From the NCBI GenBank assembly GCA_035315885.1, contig DATFXM010000134.1, forward strand, positions 1-35,008: a stretch of DNA of 35,008 bases, given 5' to 3'. Origin of the DNA: DATFXM01 sp035315885. GTDB taxonomy: Bacteria; Acidobacteriota; Blastocatellia; UBA7656. Position 1 is the stretch's first letter; each line of letters begins with the position of its first letter. The position numbers and the translations under genes were made by a program. The notes beneath the pieces were generated by a model. It was not told where the DNA came from. It was given only the letters and a program-made list of their open reading frames with translations, and searched no databases. Positions 1 to 11,700 of this stretch are shown piece by piece.

Positions 1-1543
<1,543 letters not shown>

Positions 1544-1599
1544 TGTGGCTCTCCTTTAGCAGCAAAATGCACAATCGACCGTTTAATTCGCAAATTTCT

Positions 1600-1605
1600 A
1601 TTATA
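1600..1605 (-). promoter_or_regulatory. Candidate -10 box for the propeller gene
   Basis: Perfect TATAAT on the - strand, giving a leader of about 50 nt to the ATG at 1543. The position expected for a -35 box falls inside the degenerate heptamer array 1606-1640 and shows no good TTGACA match, so the promoter call is tentative. Confidence 0.35.
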
Positions 1606-1640
1606 GTGCCGAGTCCTGAGTGCTGAGGGCCGAGGGCTGA
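1606..1640. repeat. Degenerate heptamer array (GTGCTGA-type)
   Basis: Five consecutive 7-bp units in perfect register: GTGCCGA, GTCCTGA, GTGCTGA, GGGCCGA, GGGCTGA. There is no inverted partner arm nearby, so this is a single-arm member of the heptamer family, lying in a divergent intergenic region directly beside a TATAAT box. Confidence 0.8.
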
Positions 1641-1715
1641 ATAGCACACGACAGGGTCTAACGGACCTATCAGCGTAATCACTTGCGATTCGACTTATAC
1701 GGTCCTAGTTCCTGT

Positions 1716-1743
1716 TTGAGCGTTCGTTTGTTGGCCGTATAAT
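1716..1743 (+). promoter_or_regulatory. Candidate promoter for the Ser/Thr kinase
   Basis: TTGAGC (1716-1721), 16-bp spacer, TATAAT (1738-1743). The predicted start of transcription near 1750 leaves a short leader containing AGGAAG about 5 bases before the ATG at 1771. Confidence 0.45.
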
Positions 1744-1770
1744 TCGGCCTGATCTTCGAGAGGAAGGCCG

Positions 1771-3234
1771 ATGGACGAGCTGATAAATGATAGATACCGA
1801 GTCACCCGCTTCCTGGGGGAGGGTGGATTCGGCACGGTCTATCTCGCTGAGGATTTGAAGGCGCCAAGAAATGTTGTTCTGAAAGTGAGTCGGGATCCGC
1901 GCAGCGAGTATGAGGCGCTTGCTTTCAAAAGAGAAATCGACGCTCTGACGCGCGTGGATCATCCGAATGTCATCAAGCTGTTTGACGTCGGAGTAACCGA
2001 TGCTGGGACCGCATATCTCGTTCAAGAGTACGTCGACGGCCCAAGCCTTGGTAGGATTCTTTCATTTGGACCTCTGGCGATCACTGATGCGCTGGTTGTA
2101 TTGATCGCGGTTTCTCGTGGCCTGGAGGCTTTACATCGCGACGGATTGATTCATCGGGATATCAAACCCACCAATGTGCTGATCCCCACGGAAAACGATC
2201 GAATGTCCTTTGCGAAGGCAAAGCTGGCGGATCTTGGGGTTGCCGGCAAACTCGATGCCGGCAGTGGCAGGACCATCATCGGGCAGTTTTTCGGAACGCC
2301 GCTCTACATGTCGCCTGAGCAGCTTCGCGCCGACAGTCAGTCTCCATTGAGCGACATTTATGCAGTTGGAGTCGTGCTGTACGAGATGGTGTATGGTCGT
2401 ACACCTTATTCGGGTATCGGTTTCTATGAAGTGTATACCGCAAAGGTCGAAGGTCGAGTGACACTCCCGGCCGACACAGATGTGCCGCAGGAATTAACGT
2501 CGCTGATAATTCGCTGTTTGAGACCCGATCCCGCCGATAGGCCTCAATCCGCGTCCGAACTTGCCCAGCAGGCGCAGTCAATTCTTGCTCACCTTGAAGA
2601 GAATCGGCGTTCAGTACAAATGGGTGGAGCTAGCCGACGCAAAACCATTTTCGCGGAACGTCGGATTTCAACAGAAATCACCCTTGCCCGTCCGCGTACC
2701 GGGCTTCGACTGATGCAAATCTCTGCTGTGCTCTTGATTGCAGGCTTTGCCACAGGGGTGTGGATCAAGTGGGGGGTGTCGCAACAGCTCGTTGGAATCT
2801 CGGTAGGGGTCGTCTACGTGATCTGTGGAGTCATGCTCGGGCAATCTGTCCGAGGACTGCTCACAAACAGGCACGGAGGCGTTCATGATAAGCTCGGTCA
2901 ACTCTTGTCCGGAGGAAAGTCTCGAGCCAGCCTGACAACCAGTTTTGCAATCGAGATCGACAAACTGATAGCAACGGTGCGCAAGGTCGACGACCGGGTG
3001 CTTGCGGCGTCTCTTGCAATAATGGTCAAGGAGTATGAGGAGTCAAGGGATTCGCAGCACAGGCAAGCGGCGGTGATGAACGCCGTTCAGATCGTGGAAA
3101 AGCTCAAGCTTAGGTTGTCCCCGTGGTACGTAACTCACGAAAAGCTGGTCACCACGCTTGTAGCCCTGGTGGGAGTCCTCTCCGGTGCAACCGCGATAGC
3201 CACTGCCATCGTAAATCTGGTCAAAGGCAAATAG
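1771..3234 (+). CDS. Membrane Ser/Thr protein kinase (Hanks/PknB type)
   Basis: A 487-residue protein kinase. Visible kinase motifs: glycine loop GEGGFGTVY (16-24), ATP-binding Lys38, helix-C Glu55, catalytic HRD (128-130) with Lys132 and Asn135, DLG (154-156) in place of DFG, and SPE (181-183) in the activation segment, so it should be active. The kinase domain ends near residue 275. Two hydrophobic helices follow (about 315-333 and 340-357), then a soluble segment and a final hydrophobic helix (about 462-483). The C-terminal part is not a PASTA, TPR or other domain I recognise. It acts at the inner membrane with a cytoplasmic kinase domain; the substrate is unknown. It is transcribed alone, divergent from the propeller gene. 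Confidence 0.93.
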   Translation: MDELINDRYRVTRFLGEGGFGTVYLAEDLKAPRNVVLKVSRDPRSEYEALAFKREIDALTRVDHPNVIKLFDVGVTDAGTAYLVQEYVDGPSLGRILSFGPLAITDALVVLIAVSRGLEALHRDGLIHRDIKPTNVLIPTENDRMSFAKAKLADLGVAGKLDAGSGRTIIGQFFGTPLYMSPEQLRADSQSPLSDIYAVGVVLYEMVYGRTPYSGIGFYEVYTAKVEGRVTLPADTDVPQELTSLIIRCLRPDPADRPQSASELAQQAQSILAHLEENRRSVQMGGASRRKTIFAERRISTEITLARPRTGLRLMQISAVLLIAGFATGVWIKWGVSQQLVGISVGVVYVICGVMLGQSVRGLLTNRHGGVHDKLGQLLSGGKSRASLTTSFAIEIDKLIATVRKVDDRVLAASLAIMVKEYEESRDSQHRQAAVMNAVQIVEKLKLRLSPWYVTHEKLVTTLVALVGVLSGATAIATAIVNLVKGK

Positions 3235-3310
3235 TGAGGGAGGACATCTGAGGGCGCCGAAAAACCTGACCAGTCCATCAAAGGCTAACCTGGTACGCTT
3301 CCGACCTGTA

Positions 3311-3949
3311 ATGAAACAGCACACGATTCACCTTCTCGATGAAGCATCGCTGGCAACAGGAGTGCGTTTGCTCGCAAGGCGTGATCCCGATCTTGCAACG
3401 ATAGTCGATCAGCACGGCGAGCCGCCTTTGTGGGCGAGGAGACCGGGGTTCCCGACGCTTGTGCACATAATTTTGGAGCAGCAGGTTTCTTTGGCATCGG
3501 CGCGAGCTGCGTTTGATCGACTCGAGTATGCCATCGGACGTATTACGCCGGAACGATTTCTAACGCTGGGAGACGACGAGCTGAAGGTCATCGGATTCAG
3601 CCGCCAGAAGACCAGTTATTGTCGGGAGCTCGCGCAACTTATTTTGTCGAGACGGTTCAGCCCGAGGGCGCTTCATGCGATGCCCGACGACGAAGCGCGC
3701 GCCCGCCTGATAGCAATCAAGGGCATAGGGGCGTGGAGCGCGGACATATATCTGCTAATGGCATTGCGGAGGCGTGACGTGTGGCCCGTAGGGGACCTGG
3801 CGCTGGCTACGGCTGCGCGGGAGGTTAAGCGGCTCGAGAAGCGGCCTACGGAGGGGGAACTTCAGATGATGGCCGAACCCTGGCGGCCTTGGCGAGCAGT
3901 AGCCGCGCGCCTTCTTTGGCATCGATATTTGTCAAAGCGAGGTAAATAA
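3311..3949 (+). CDS. DNA-3-methyladenine glycosylase II-like (HhH-GPD, AlkA family)
   Basis: A 212-residue protein of the helix-hairpin-helix base-excision glycosylase superfamily, which removes alkylated bases from DNA. The segment LEQQVS (55-60) matches the AlkA family, the hairpin is KGIGAWSAD (137-145), and Asp162 in WPVGDLAL sits where the AlkA catalytic aspartate lies. There is no iron-sulfur Cys cluster, which argues against an Nth/MutY-type enzyme. Shorter than E. coli AlkA because it lacks the N-terminal domain; comparable to single-domain AlkA homologues. No good ribosome binding site is seen before the ATG. The stop is followed within about 7 bases by an AGTGCTG array. Confidence 0.88.
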   Translation: MKQHTIHLLDEASLATGVRLLARRDPDLATIVDQHGEPPLWARRPGFPTLVHIILEQQVSLASARAAFDRLEYAIGRITPERFLTLGDDELKVIGFSRQKTSYCRELAQLILSRRFSPRALHAMPDDEARARLIAIKGIGAWSADIYLLMALRRRDVWPVGDLALATAAREVKRLEKRPTEGELQMMAEPWRPWRAVAARLLWHRYLSKRGK

Positions 3950-3955
3950 GAAAAA

Positions 3956-4148
<193 letters not shown>

Positions 4149-4149
4149 T

Positions 4150-6903
4150 TCAACACTCGAGTGACCTCACCGCAGCCTCGAGCAGGCGAGTAAGTTCTGC
4201 GGGTCCACCAACAGCTTTCGGATCAATCGCTGGACCGATGGCGATTCTTATCTCGCCCCGTCTTGCGACATGCTTCTTTCTCTTCTTGAGCTCCCAAAGC
4301 CCCTCAAGCTTCATCGGCAGGACCGGTAGCTGTAGACCCTCCGCCAGCAGTCCAATGCCATCCCTGAAGCAGCTCATCTCACCCGTTTCGGTTCGCCGCC
4401 CTTCTGGAAAAACCAAGACGCTGTATCCCTCGTCTACCAATTCACCCGCATAAGCAAAGCTACGACGGAAACCGCTCCTCTGCGGAAGAGGAAACACATT
4501 GAACACACAGACTACCAGCAGGTACTTAGCCCAACCAATCAATTTCCCAAACAAGCTCGCATTCGGCGACGCGTAGCGCCAGCCCCGGAGCCGCTCGCCC
4601 TCCATCGCGATCGCCACCCGATTCCGGATTCGCCAAGGAAGCGCCAGAAGAATCAAAGCCTGGTCAACCATGCTCACATGGTTTGAAATAACCAGCAGAG
4701 GTCCTCTCAATCCGCGCAGACGATTCCTGCCGACTACTCGCGGCTGCGCCATCAACCACGTAAGCGGAAGCACCAGTACATACAAAACTGACATCCTCAA
4801 CATCCGAACCAACCGTGCTCTTCCCCAGGTCGGATATGGACGGACGGACTCAGCGTCTCGTGAAGAAAAGAGTACGGCTCTCTCGACTTGGCTTGCCGGC
4901 CCTCGATCATTCACAACGCTCTGACGATCATTCACAACGCTCTGAATGGATGTCGATCCGGAATGCGCCGAGCTCGACGGGACGACGGCGGCATCTGCTT
5001 CAGAAACGTTAACCGGCAGGGCCGTTGAATCCGCGCGGGATCTTCTCGAAGCCTGCACGAGCGCCTCGACCTCCCCGAGAGTTGTTGCCTCGGTGAAGGA
5101 CGCTTCATCCAGATCGAGTTGATACTGGTCTTCTATCGCTGACAGGAGCTCTACGCGTCCAAGAGAATCGAGCTTCAAATCAGTAGTGAGGTTCGCCTCG
5201 GGAGCAACGGTGTCGGGGACCGTGCCGCTTATTCGAATGATCTGCTGAATGATGAACGCCGAATAACGATCACCGGCTCGCGCGGTTACGCCGGTCGACG
5301 CAGTTAAGTTCGACTCGAGTCTGGCAAGGTCGCGTACCCTCTCGGCTACGAGTGGTTTTCGAATCTTCTTGGTCGCCGTTCGCGGAAAGTCTGCATCCGG
5401 CCAGACCTCCCACCGTCTGATTTGCTGATACTGATTCAGCGATTGATTCGCGCGACGGACTACTTCCTCCGGTTTGGCATTGTCGTCGTTCAGTATCATC
5501 ACCGCCAGCGGCTCCGGTCCAAGCGCGCCTTCGACTCCGATCACCGCGCAGTCGGTCACTTCCGGTTGGCGTCTTAAGGCGTCTTCGAGGTCATCGGCGT
5601 ACACGTTCATGCCCGCCGCGGTTACGATTACATCCTTAGAACGTCCCTTGAAGAAGAGATTCCCATCGTCGTCCACATCGGCTAGATCGCCGGTTCGAAG
5701 CCATCCATGCTCATCCACCATGGGTTGCAGACCATTTTTCCAGTAGCCCGGTGAGACGTTGTCGCCGCGGACCAGAATCTCGCCCGCGTCATCGAGTTTT
5801 ACCTCCTGACCCGGTAGCGTCTTTCCTATCGAACCGTGCCCGACGTGAAATGGATGATTCACGGTGATGAGCGAGGCAGTCTCGGTCATGCCGTACCCCT
5901 GAACTACGACGAACCCCAATCGTCGCCAGAACGTTTCGGTTTGCGGCGACAAGGCGGCGCCACCCGAGATGAACGCCCAGAACTTCAGCCCAAATCTCCG
6001 GTGGATTTCTTTGAACTTCCACCAGCGCAGTCCGGGCCCGAAGCCTTCCGCACGTAGCATTAGTGAACGAAACTCATCGTATCTGCTCGCCGCAACATCG
6101 CGTTCGAGTTTTGTTTTCAGCGAATCGAGTATCCGAGGAACGGTGACGATAGTCGAGATACGGCGCTTCCTCACGCACTCTATGATCTCGGCGGGATTAA
6201 GTGAGTTCAGGAAGTGAGTTTCACCTCCGAGCAACTGAGGCACGAAGATTCCCATAAGCTGACCAAAAACGTGGCTGAGGGGCAGCAGGTTCAAGAAGCG
6301 AATTGGATGTACAAGCCTTTCCCATCGCAGGTAAGGCCTCATGTGACGTTCGATAGGTTCGAGGTTAGCTAGGATGTTCTGATGAGTTATGCAAACGCCC
6401 CTGGGTTCGGCGGTGGTGCCTGAGGTATAGATAATTTCGGCGATGTCGCTGGGGTCCGACTCGACTCGAAGTGGGGATACAAGGAGCTGCGCCCGTTGAT
6501 CGCTACGGTTGACCTCGATCCGATCCAATCTTATTGCCGGGAGCTTAGCCGAGATGCCCTCCGGATGGGTTTCGTCGTGAAGCAGGAGTCTGGCTTCGAC
6601 CTGAGACTGAACCCGCTCCCCGAATTGTCTTGAGCCTTCTATGTCAAGCGGAACTACGATGGCACCGCGCAGCAGACACGCGAAAAAGGCGGCCACCCAC
6701 TGAGGACTGTTTTGGGCCAAGATTAGAACTCGCTCCCCCTTTCCAATTCCGCGGCTCTGGAGCTCGGATGCAAGGTGAAGCGACGCCTCTCGAAGTGTAC
6801 GGTACGACCACCCAAGAGTGCGCAGCCCCCGCCGATAAGCGATCGCAGGTGACTCGCCTCTTGCTTCCCAATCGTCGAGGAATGTGAGCAGGTTCTTTCT
6901 CAT
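4150..6903 (-). CDS. Acyl-AMP ligase / acyl carrier / 1-acylglycerol-phosphate acyltransferase fusion
   Basis: A 917-residue three-part enzyme. Residues 1-540: ANL-superfamily adenylation domain, with IIYTSGTTAEPRG (157-169), GYGMTET (336-342), TGDLAD (404-409) and a C-terminal KKIRKP (512-517) carrying the likely catalytic lysine. Residues about 545-620: an acyl carrier domain with LDSLGR, Ser580 being the phosphopantetheine site. Residues about 700-917: a PlsC-type acyltransferase with NHVSMVD (741-747, NHx4D) and FPEGRR (832-837), and hydrophobic stretches at 704-719 and 790-805. It probably activates a fatty acid, holds it on its own carrier and transfers it to a lysophospholipid at the inner membrane. 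This resembles E. coli Aas, but the domain order is reversed and a carrier is added. The linker holds a duplicated QSVVNDR. Confidence 0.92.
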   Translation of the reverse strand: MRKNLLTFLDDWEARGESPAIAYRRGLRTLGWSYRTLREASLHLASELQSRGIGKGERVLILAQNSPQWVAAFFACLLRGAIVVPLDIEGSRQFGERVQSQVEARLLLHDETHPEGISAKLPAIRLDRIEVNRSDQRAQLLVSPLRVESDPSDIAEIIYTSGTTAEPRGVCITHQNILANLEPIERHMRPYLRWERLVHPIRFLNLLPLSHVFGQLMGIFVPQLLGGETHFLNSLNPAEIIECVRKRRISTIVTVPRILDSLKTKLERDVAASRYDEFRSLMLRAEGFGPGLRWWKFKEIHRRFGLKFWAFISGGAALSPQTETFWRRLGFVVVQGYGMTETASLITVNHPFHVGHGSIGKTLPGQEVKLDDAGEILVRGDNVSPGYWKNGLQPMVDEHGWLRTGDLADVDDDGNLFFKGRSKDVIVTAAGMNVYADDLEDALRRQPEVTDCAVIGVEGALGPEPLAVMILNDDNAKPEEVVRRANQSLNQYQQIRRWEVWPDADFPRTATKKIRKPLVAERVRDLARLESNLTASTGVTARAGDRYSAFIIQQIIRISGTVPDTVAPEANLTTDLKLDSLGRVELLSAIEDQYQLDLDEASFTEATTLGEVEALVQASRRSRADSTALPVNVSEADAAVVPSSSAHSGSTSIQSVVNDRQSVVNDRGPASQVERAVLFSSRDAESVRPYPTWGRARLVRMLRMSVLYVLVLPLTWLMAQPRVVGRNRLRGLRGPLLVISNHVSMVDQALILLALPWRIRNRVAIAMEGERLRGWRYASPNASLFGKLIGWAKYLLVVCVFNVFPLPQRSGFRRSFAYAGELVDEGYSVLVFPEGRRTETGEMSCFRDGIGLLAEGLQLPVLPMKLEGLWELKKRKKHVARRGEIRIAIGPAIDPKAVGGPAELTRLLEAAVRSLEC
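4904..4945. repeat. 21-bp in-frame tandem duplication
   Basis: Two exact adjacent 21-bp copies that encode QSVVNDR twice (residues 654-667) in the low-complexity linker between carrier and acyltransferase domains of the fusion gene. Since 21 is 3 x 7, the reading frame is kept. Confidence 0.95.
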
Positions 6904-7029
6904 TACAGGTTGCTGTTGGGAGGTTTAATCTCGATAGTAAACGCAAGTTATCTCGATCAACAAATGCCCGTTAGCGCGCGGAGTTAGGCTCGATAGGAAA
7001 TGTCCATGCGTTAGAACCCACTGCGCGCC

Positions 7030-7058
7030 TTTTCAATCCAAGGATCAGCCCCTATTAT
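7030..7058 (+). promoter_or_regulatory. Weak candidate promoter for the permease-carB cluster
   Basis: TTTTCA (7030-7035), 17-bp spacer, TATTAT (7053-7058). Transcription would start about 5 bases before the ATG at 7069, and no ribosome binding site is seen there, so a leaderless or very short leader mRNA is possible. Confidence 0.3.
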
Positions 7059-7068
7059 CTATCGTTTG

Positions 7069-8148
7069 ATGGACAACCTCGTTTTATCCAGCCTCTTTTA
7101 TCGAAAGACGAGGACGTTTACTACCATCGCTGGAGTAGCTCTGGGCGTTGTGCTGGTGGTGCTTACGGTCGGCATAGTCCACGGATTCCTCAACGACCAG
7201 GGCCGTAGAAACTCGGCAATCACCGCCGAGCTCATTTTCAGTGCTCCAGGCAACACATTCGGGTTCAGTCTCAGTCCCACGCTTTCGCTCAAGATCAGCG
7301 ATCTGGAACAGATCAGAGAAATACCCGGTGTGAAGCACGTCGCGCCCCTTGGCCAATACTTGCGAGGACGGATGATCGACGGCGTAGACTTCGATTCTTA
7401 TCGACAAGTCTCCGGTGTAAAGGTTGTCGACGGACGCCCGATAGTCTCCGGTGACGAGGCAATCGTAGATCGCTTCCACGCAACCAGGAACAAAGTCAAA
7501 GTCGGCGACAGCATCGACGTGCTCGAACGCAAGTTCAAGGTCGTCGGCATCTATGAACCCGAGTCGCTGGGCCGCATAAAAATCCCACTCTCGACTCTTC
7601 AGGACTATCTCAAGCGAAAAGACCTCTGCTCGGCGGCCCTGATCAAGCTCGACGATCCTTCACAGGCGGTCGAGATCGCGACTCGAATCAAGGAGCGATT
7701 CCCCGACAACGGTCTGTTGCTGACTCGCGATCTTCCGGTCTTGTACGCTCGCGGCACTCCGGCGCTTCAGACATTCTTGAACGTCGTAGTCGTGGTGGCC
7801 GCAATCATCAGCTCGTTGGTGGTTCTGCTGACGATGTACACCACCGTTACCGAGCGTACGAGACAAATTGGTATTCTCAAGAGTCTGGGTGCCTCGCGTG
7901 CCTGGATCGCCGCTGAGATAGAAAAAGAAGCGCTGTTGATCAGCTCGATGGGAGTGCTGGTCGGATTCGTTCTCGCGATTGCGGGGAAGTTTGTGATTAC
8001 AAGGTTGACACCGATGACCGTCGAGCTCGAGCCTCGGTGGCTTTTCTATGCGCTCGGCATGGGAATCGTCACTGGTCTTCTTGGAGCGCTCTATCCGGCG
8101 CTTCGAGCGGCAAACGAGGATCCGGTCACCGCGCTGGCTTACGAGTGA
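7069..8148 (+). CDS. ABC transporter permease (MacB/FtsX-like)
   Basis: About 359 residues with the typical MacB/LolCE permease layout. An N-terminal membrane helix (about 17-39) is followed by a periplasmic MacB_PCD-like domain (about 45-225) and three C-terminal helices (about 234-256, 285-307, 324-345) of the FtsX domain, with the usual TERTRQIGILKSLGAS cytoplasmic segment. The frame opens with TTG at 7066, but the ATG at 7069 is preferred. No ATP-binding subunit lies next to it, so the partner is elsewhere. MacB-type systems move substrates or lipoproteins in the periplasm without a classical import channel; the substrate is unknown. First gene of a cluster with the zinc-ribbon gene (17-bp gap) and carB. 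Confidence 0.85.
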   Translation: MDNLVLSSLFYRKTRTFTTIAGVALGVVLVVLTVGIVHGFLNDQGRRNSAITAELIFSAPGNTFGFSLSPTLSLKISDLEQIREIPGVKHVAPLGQYLRGRMIDGVDFDSYRQVSGVKVVDGRPIVSGDEAIVDRFHATRNKVKVGDSIDVLERKFKVVGIYEPESLGRIKIPLSTLQDYLKRKDLCSAALIKLDDPSQAVEIATRIKERFPDNGLLLTRDLPVLYARGTPALQTFLNVVVVVAAIISSLVVLLTMYTTVTERTRQIGILKSLGASRAWIAAEIEKEALLISSMGVLVGFVLAIAGKFVITRLTPMTVELEPRWLFYALGMGIVTGLLGALYPALRAANEDPVTALAYE

Positions 8149-8165
8149 ATAGCCGGGAGCCCCAT

Positions 8166-8729
8166 ATGTACTGTCCTTCCTGCGGAGTTGACAACCATTC
8201 CGAGGTCAAGTTCTGCACGCGTTGCGGAACCAACCTGGGCATTGTTACCGAAGCGCTCGCAACCGGACATTCGCGGTCCCCTCAGACTGATGACCGCATT
8301 CGCGAATTGCTCAAGGACTTTTACACCGGTCGCCGCGAGACAATAACCGGCATAGTGCTGATTCCCGCAGCGGTGAAGTCGATGGCGTTGTTGACGATGA
8401 TGGGAATGCCATCGATTGCATCGTTTTTCATTCTCTGCTGGATGTTGTTCTGGGGCATCGGCGCGCTTGGAACCGGGATCGGCAAATGGGTAGCAGCGGG
8501 AGGCGAGTTGAAAGCCCTCGGCTATGAACGGCCCTCGAGTCCACTGTGGCTTGCGGTTAAGCGACGCCTGCCCGGACTTGCCCGACCCAATACCGCGCCG
8601 ATGCAAGCAATCACAACCAACTCGCTCGCGCAATCCGCCCAGGAGCAAACCAGCGTTACCGAAAACACGACGCGACAGCTCGACGAACAACACAGGCGTC
8701 CTTCGACTCAGGTTCCTTACACGAAATAA
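8166..8729 (+). CDS. Zinc-ribbon membrane protein
   Basis: A 187-residue protein starting with a double CxxC zinc ribbon (CPSC near residue 3, CTRC near residue 18), then a spacer, two hydrophobic helices (about 58-78 and 82-104), and a polar Gln/Thr-rich tail. The ATG at 8166 is chosen because the ribbon begins immediately there; the frame is open further upstream but overlaps the permease gene in another frame. Similar small ribbon-plus-helices proteins are common and mostly uncharacterised. It lies 17 bp after the permease gene and 2 bp before carB, so co-transcription is likely, but no shared function is evident. Confidence 0.75.
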   Translation: MYCPSCGVDNHSEVKFCTRCGTNLGIVTEALATGHSRSPQTDDRIRELLKDFYTGRRETITGIVLIPAAVKSMALLTMMGMPSIASFFILCWMLFWGIGALGTGIGKWVAAGGELKALGYERPSSPLWLAVKRRLPGLARPNTAPMQAITTNSLAQSAQEQTSVTENTTRQLDEQHRRPSTQVPYTK

Positions 8730-8731
8730 AA

Positions 8732-11700
8732 ATGCCAAAGCGTACGGACTTAAAAAAGATTCTGATCATCGGTTCAGGACCGATAGTGATCGGGCAGGCC
8801 TGCGAGTTCGATTATTCAGGAACCCAGGCGTGCAAAGCGCTGCGGGCCGACGGTTATGAGACGGTGTTAATCAACTCGAACCCGGCCACGATCATGACCG
8901 ACCCGGAGCTGGCTGATCGAACCTATATCGAGCCCCTCACCCTCGACGCTGTCCGCAGCGTGATCGAGCGAGAGCGCCCTGATGCGCTGCTCCCCACCGT
9001 AGGCGGCCAGACCGCGTTGAACTTGGCGGTAGGCCTCGCCGAACGTGGTGTTCTCGACGAGTTCAACGTCGAGCTGATAGGCGCGAAACTCGACGCCATC
9101 AATGTTGCTGAAGATCGCCTGCTGTTCAAACAGGCGATGGAAGAGATCGGCCTCGGAATGCCGCGCTCCGGATATGTTCACTCGGTCGATGAAGCGCTCG
9201 ACCTTATAAAGACGGTCGGATACCCGGCGATTATTCGACCTTCGTTCACCTTGGGAGGCACGGGCGGAGGAATCGCATACAACCTCGAGGAATACGAAGA
9301 AATCGTCCAGCGCGCGCTCGATGCGTCGCCGGTGCACACTACGCTGATCGAGCAATCGATCATCGGCTGGAAGGAATACGAGCTGGAGGTAATGCGCGAT
9401 CTGAGCGACAACGTGGTGATCATATGTTCTATCGAGAACTTCGATCCGATGGGTATCCATACTGGCGACTCAATAACCGTTGCGCCGGCACAGACGCTCA
9501 CCGACCGCGAGTACCAGGTCATGCGGGATGCAGCTATAAAGATAATCCGAAGGGTTGGGGTCGAAACCGGCGGCTCAAACATCCAGTTTGCGTTGAACCC
9601 GCATAACGGCGATCTGATGGTCATCGAAATGAACCCGCGAGTCTCGCGTTCTTCGGCGCTTGCTTCGAAGGCCACAGGTTTTCCGATTGCGAAGATAGCT
9701 GCGCGGCTTGCAGTAGGCTACAGGCTGGATGAAATCCCGAATGACATAACTCGCAAGACGCCTGCAAGCTTCGAGCCTACGATCGATTACTGTGTGGTCA
9801 AGATCCCGAAATGGGCGTTCGAGAAGTTTCCCGCCTCCGACCCCACACTGGGCACGCAGATGAAGTCGGTCGGAGAGGCGATGGCGATCGGTCGCACTTT
9901 CAAAGAGGCATTTCAGAAAGGTCTTCGCTCTCTCGAAGTGAGGAGCAGTTTCGCTGTACCTTCGGACATCGATGACACCGAGCTGCGTCGAAGGCTTATC
10001 GTGCCGTCGGCCGAGCGCGTCTACTATGTGATGCATGCGCTTGAGCTCGGTTATCCGGTCGACGAGCTGCACGAGCTGACTAAGATAGATACCTGGTTTC
10101 TAGACAACCTGCTTCAGATCGCGGAGTACGAGCGGGAACTTCGAAGCATGCGGCTTGAGACGATCTCTGATCGATCGCTTCGAGACGCGAAGCGTGCAGG
10201 TTTTTCCGATCAGCGCCTGGCGTCCGTTCTGTCGACCACCGAGGAGGAAGTGCGCAAGCACCGCAACGCTCGCGGCATCAATCCGGTGTTCAAACGTGTC
10301 GACACTTGCGGGGCCGAGTTCGAGTCTTTCACGCCGTATCTGTACTCGACCTACGAAGACGAGGATGAAGCCGACGCAACAAACCGAAAGAAGGTCGTGA
10401 TCCTCGGTTCGGGTCCGAATCGCATAGGGCAGGGAATAGAATTCGATTACTGCTGCTGCCACGCCTCGTTCGCGCTGAAGGAAGAGGGTTACGAGACGAT
10501 AATGGTCAACTGCAATCCCGAGACGGTGTCGACCGATTACGACACAAGCGACCGGCTGTACTTCGAGCCGGTGACGTTCGAAGACGTAATGGCCATCGTG
10601 GATCGAGAGAAGCCGTCCGGAGTGATCGTGCAGTTCGGCGGACAAACGCCGTTGAATCTCGCAATGCGCCTTCTGAAGGCGGGCGTGCCGATCATCGGAA
10701 CATCCCCGGAATCGATTGATCTCGCTGAAGACCGAAAACGCTTTGGAAAGCTGCTCGCGGATCTGGATATCCCTCAGCCGCCAAACGGGACGGCAACTTC
10801 GAACCAGGAGGCTCGCGAAGTCGCCGCGTTGATCGGTTACCCGGCATTGGTTCGGCCTAGTTACGTTCTGGGAGGCCGCGCGATGCAGATCGTCTACGAC
10901 GAAGCCAGCCTCGACAACTACATGACGTACGCAGTGGAGGCTTCGCCCGAGCATCCGGTGTTGATCGATTCGTTTCTCGAGGACGCGGCGGAGATAGACG
11001 TCGATGCGCTAGCCGATGGCCAGGATCTAGTCATAGCCGGGATTCAACAGCACATCGAAGAAGCAGGTATTCACTCGGGCGACTCGTCGTGCGTTCTCCC
11101 GCCCTACGGCATAAAACGGGAACATCTGGATGGGATGCGGCGGTACACCCGGCAGCTTGCCGACGCATTGCACGTTGTTGGGCTGATGAACATCCAGTTT
11201 GCGATTTCAGCCGATCGCGTCTACGTCCTTGAAGTGAACCCTCGAGCCTCGCGTACGGTACCGTTCGTGTCCAAGGCGACCGGAGTTCCGCTGGCTAAGA
11301 TTGCGGCCAAACTGATGATCGGCAGGAAGCTCTCGGAATTCAAACTGCCGGGCGAACTGTCGGTTCAGAGGTTCTACATCAAGACGCCAGTGTTTCCGTT
11401 CACCAAATTCCCGGGGGTTGATCCGGTGCTTGGACCTGAGATGCGGTCTACGGGCGAGGTTATGGGCATCGCCGAAGATTTTGGCAGCGCGTACTTGAAG
11501 GCTCAACAAGGGGGCGGTACTCATTTGCCGAGCGAAGGGGCGGTGTTCATCAGCGTCAACGATCAGGACAAGAAAGAGGTTGTTGAGCTGGGAAGGGAAC
11601 TCTCGCAAATGGGTTTCAAGCTGGTTGCCACTCGGGGTACGCAGAAGAGGCTCGAGGGGGCAGGACTTCAGTGCGATTTTGTATACAAGGTAAACGAGGG

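Noticed and set aside
8037..8165. Upstream extension of the zinc-ribbon gene to 8037
   Set aside because: The extra 43 residues overlap the permease gene out of frame and the CxxC ribbon starts right at the ATG 8166.
10100..10954. 284-codon - strand frame inside carB
   Set aside because: Shadow of a strongly conserved full-length gene; its translation has no recognisable domain.
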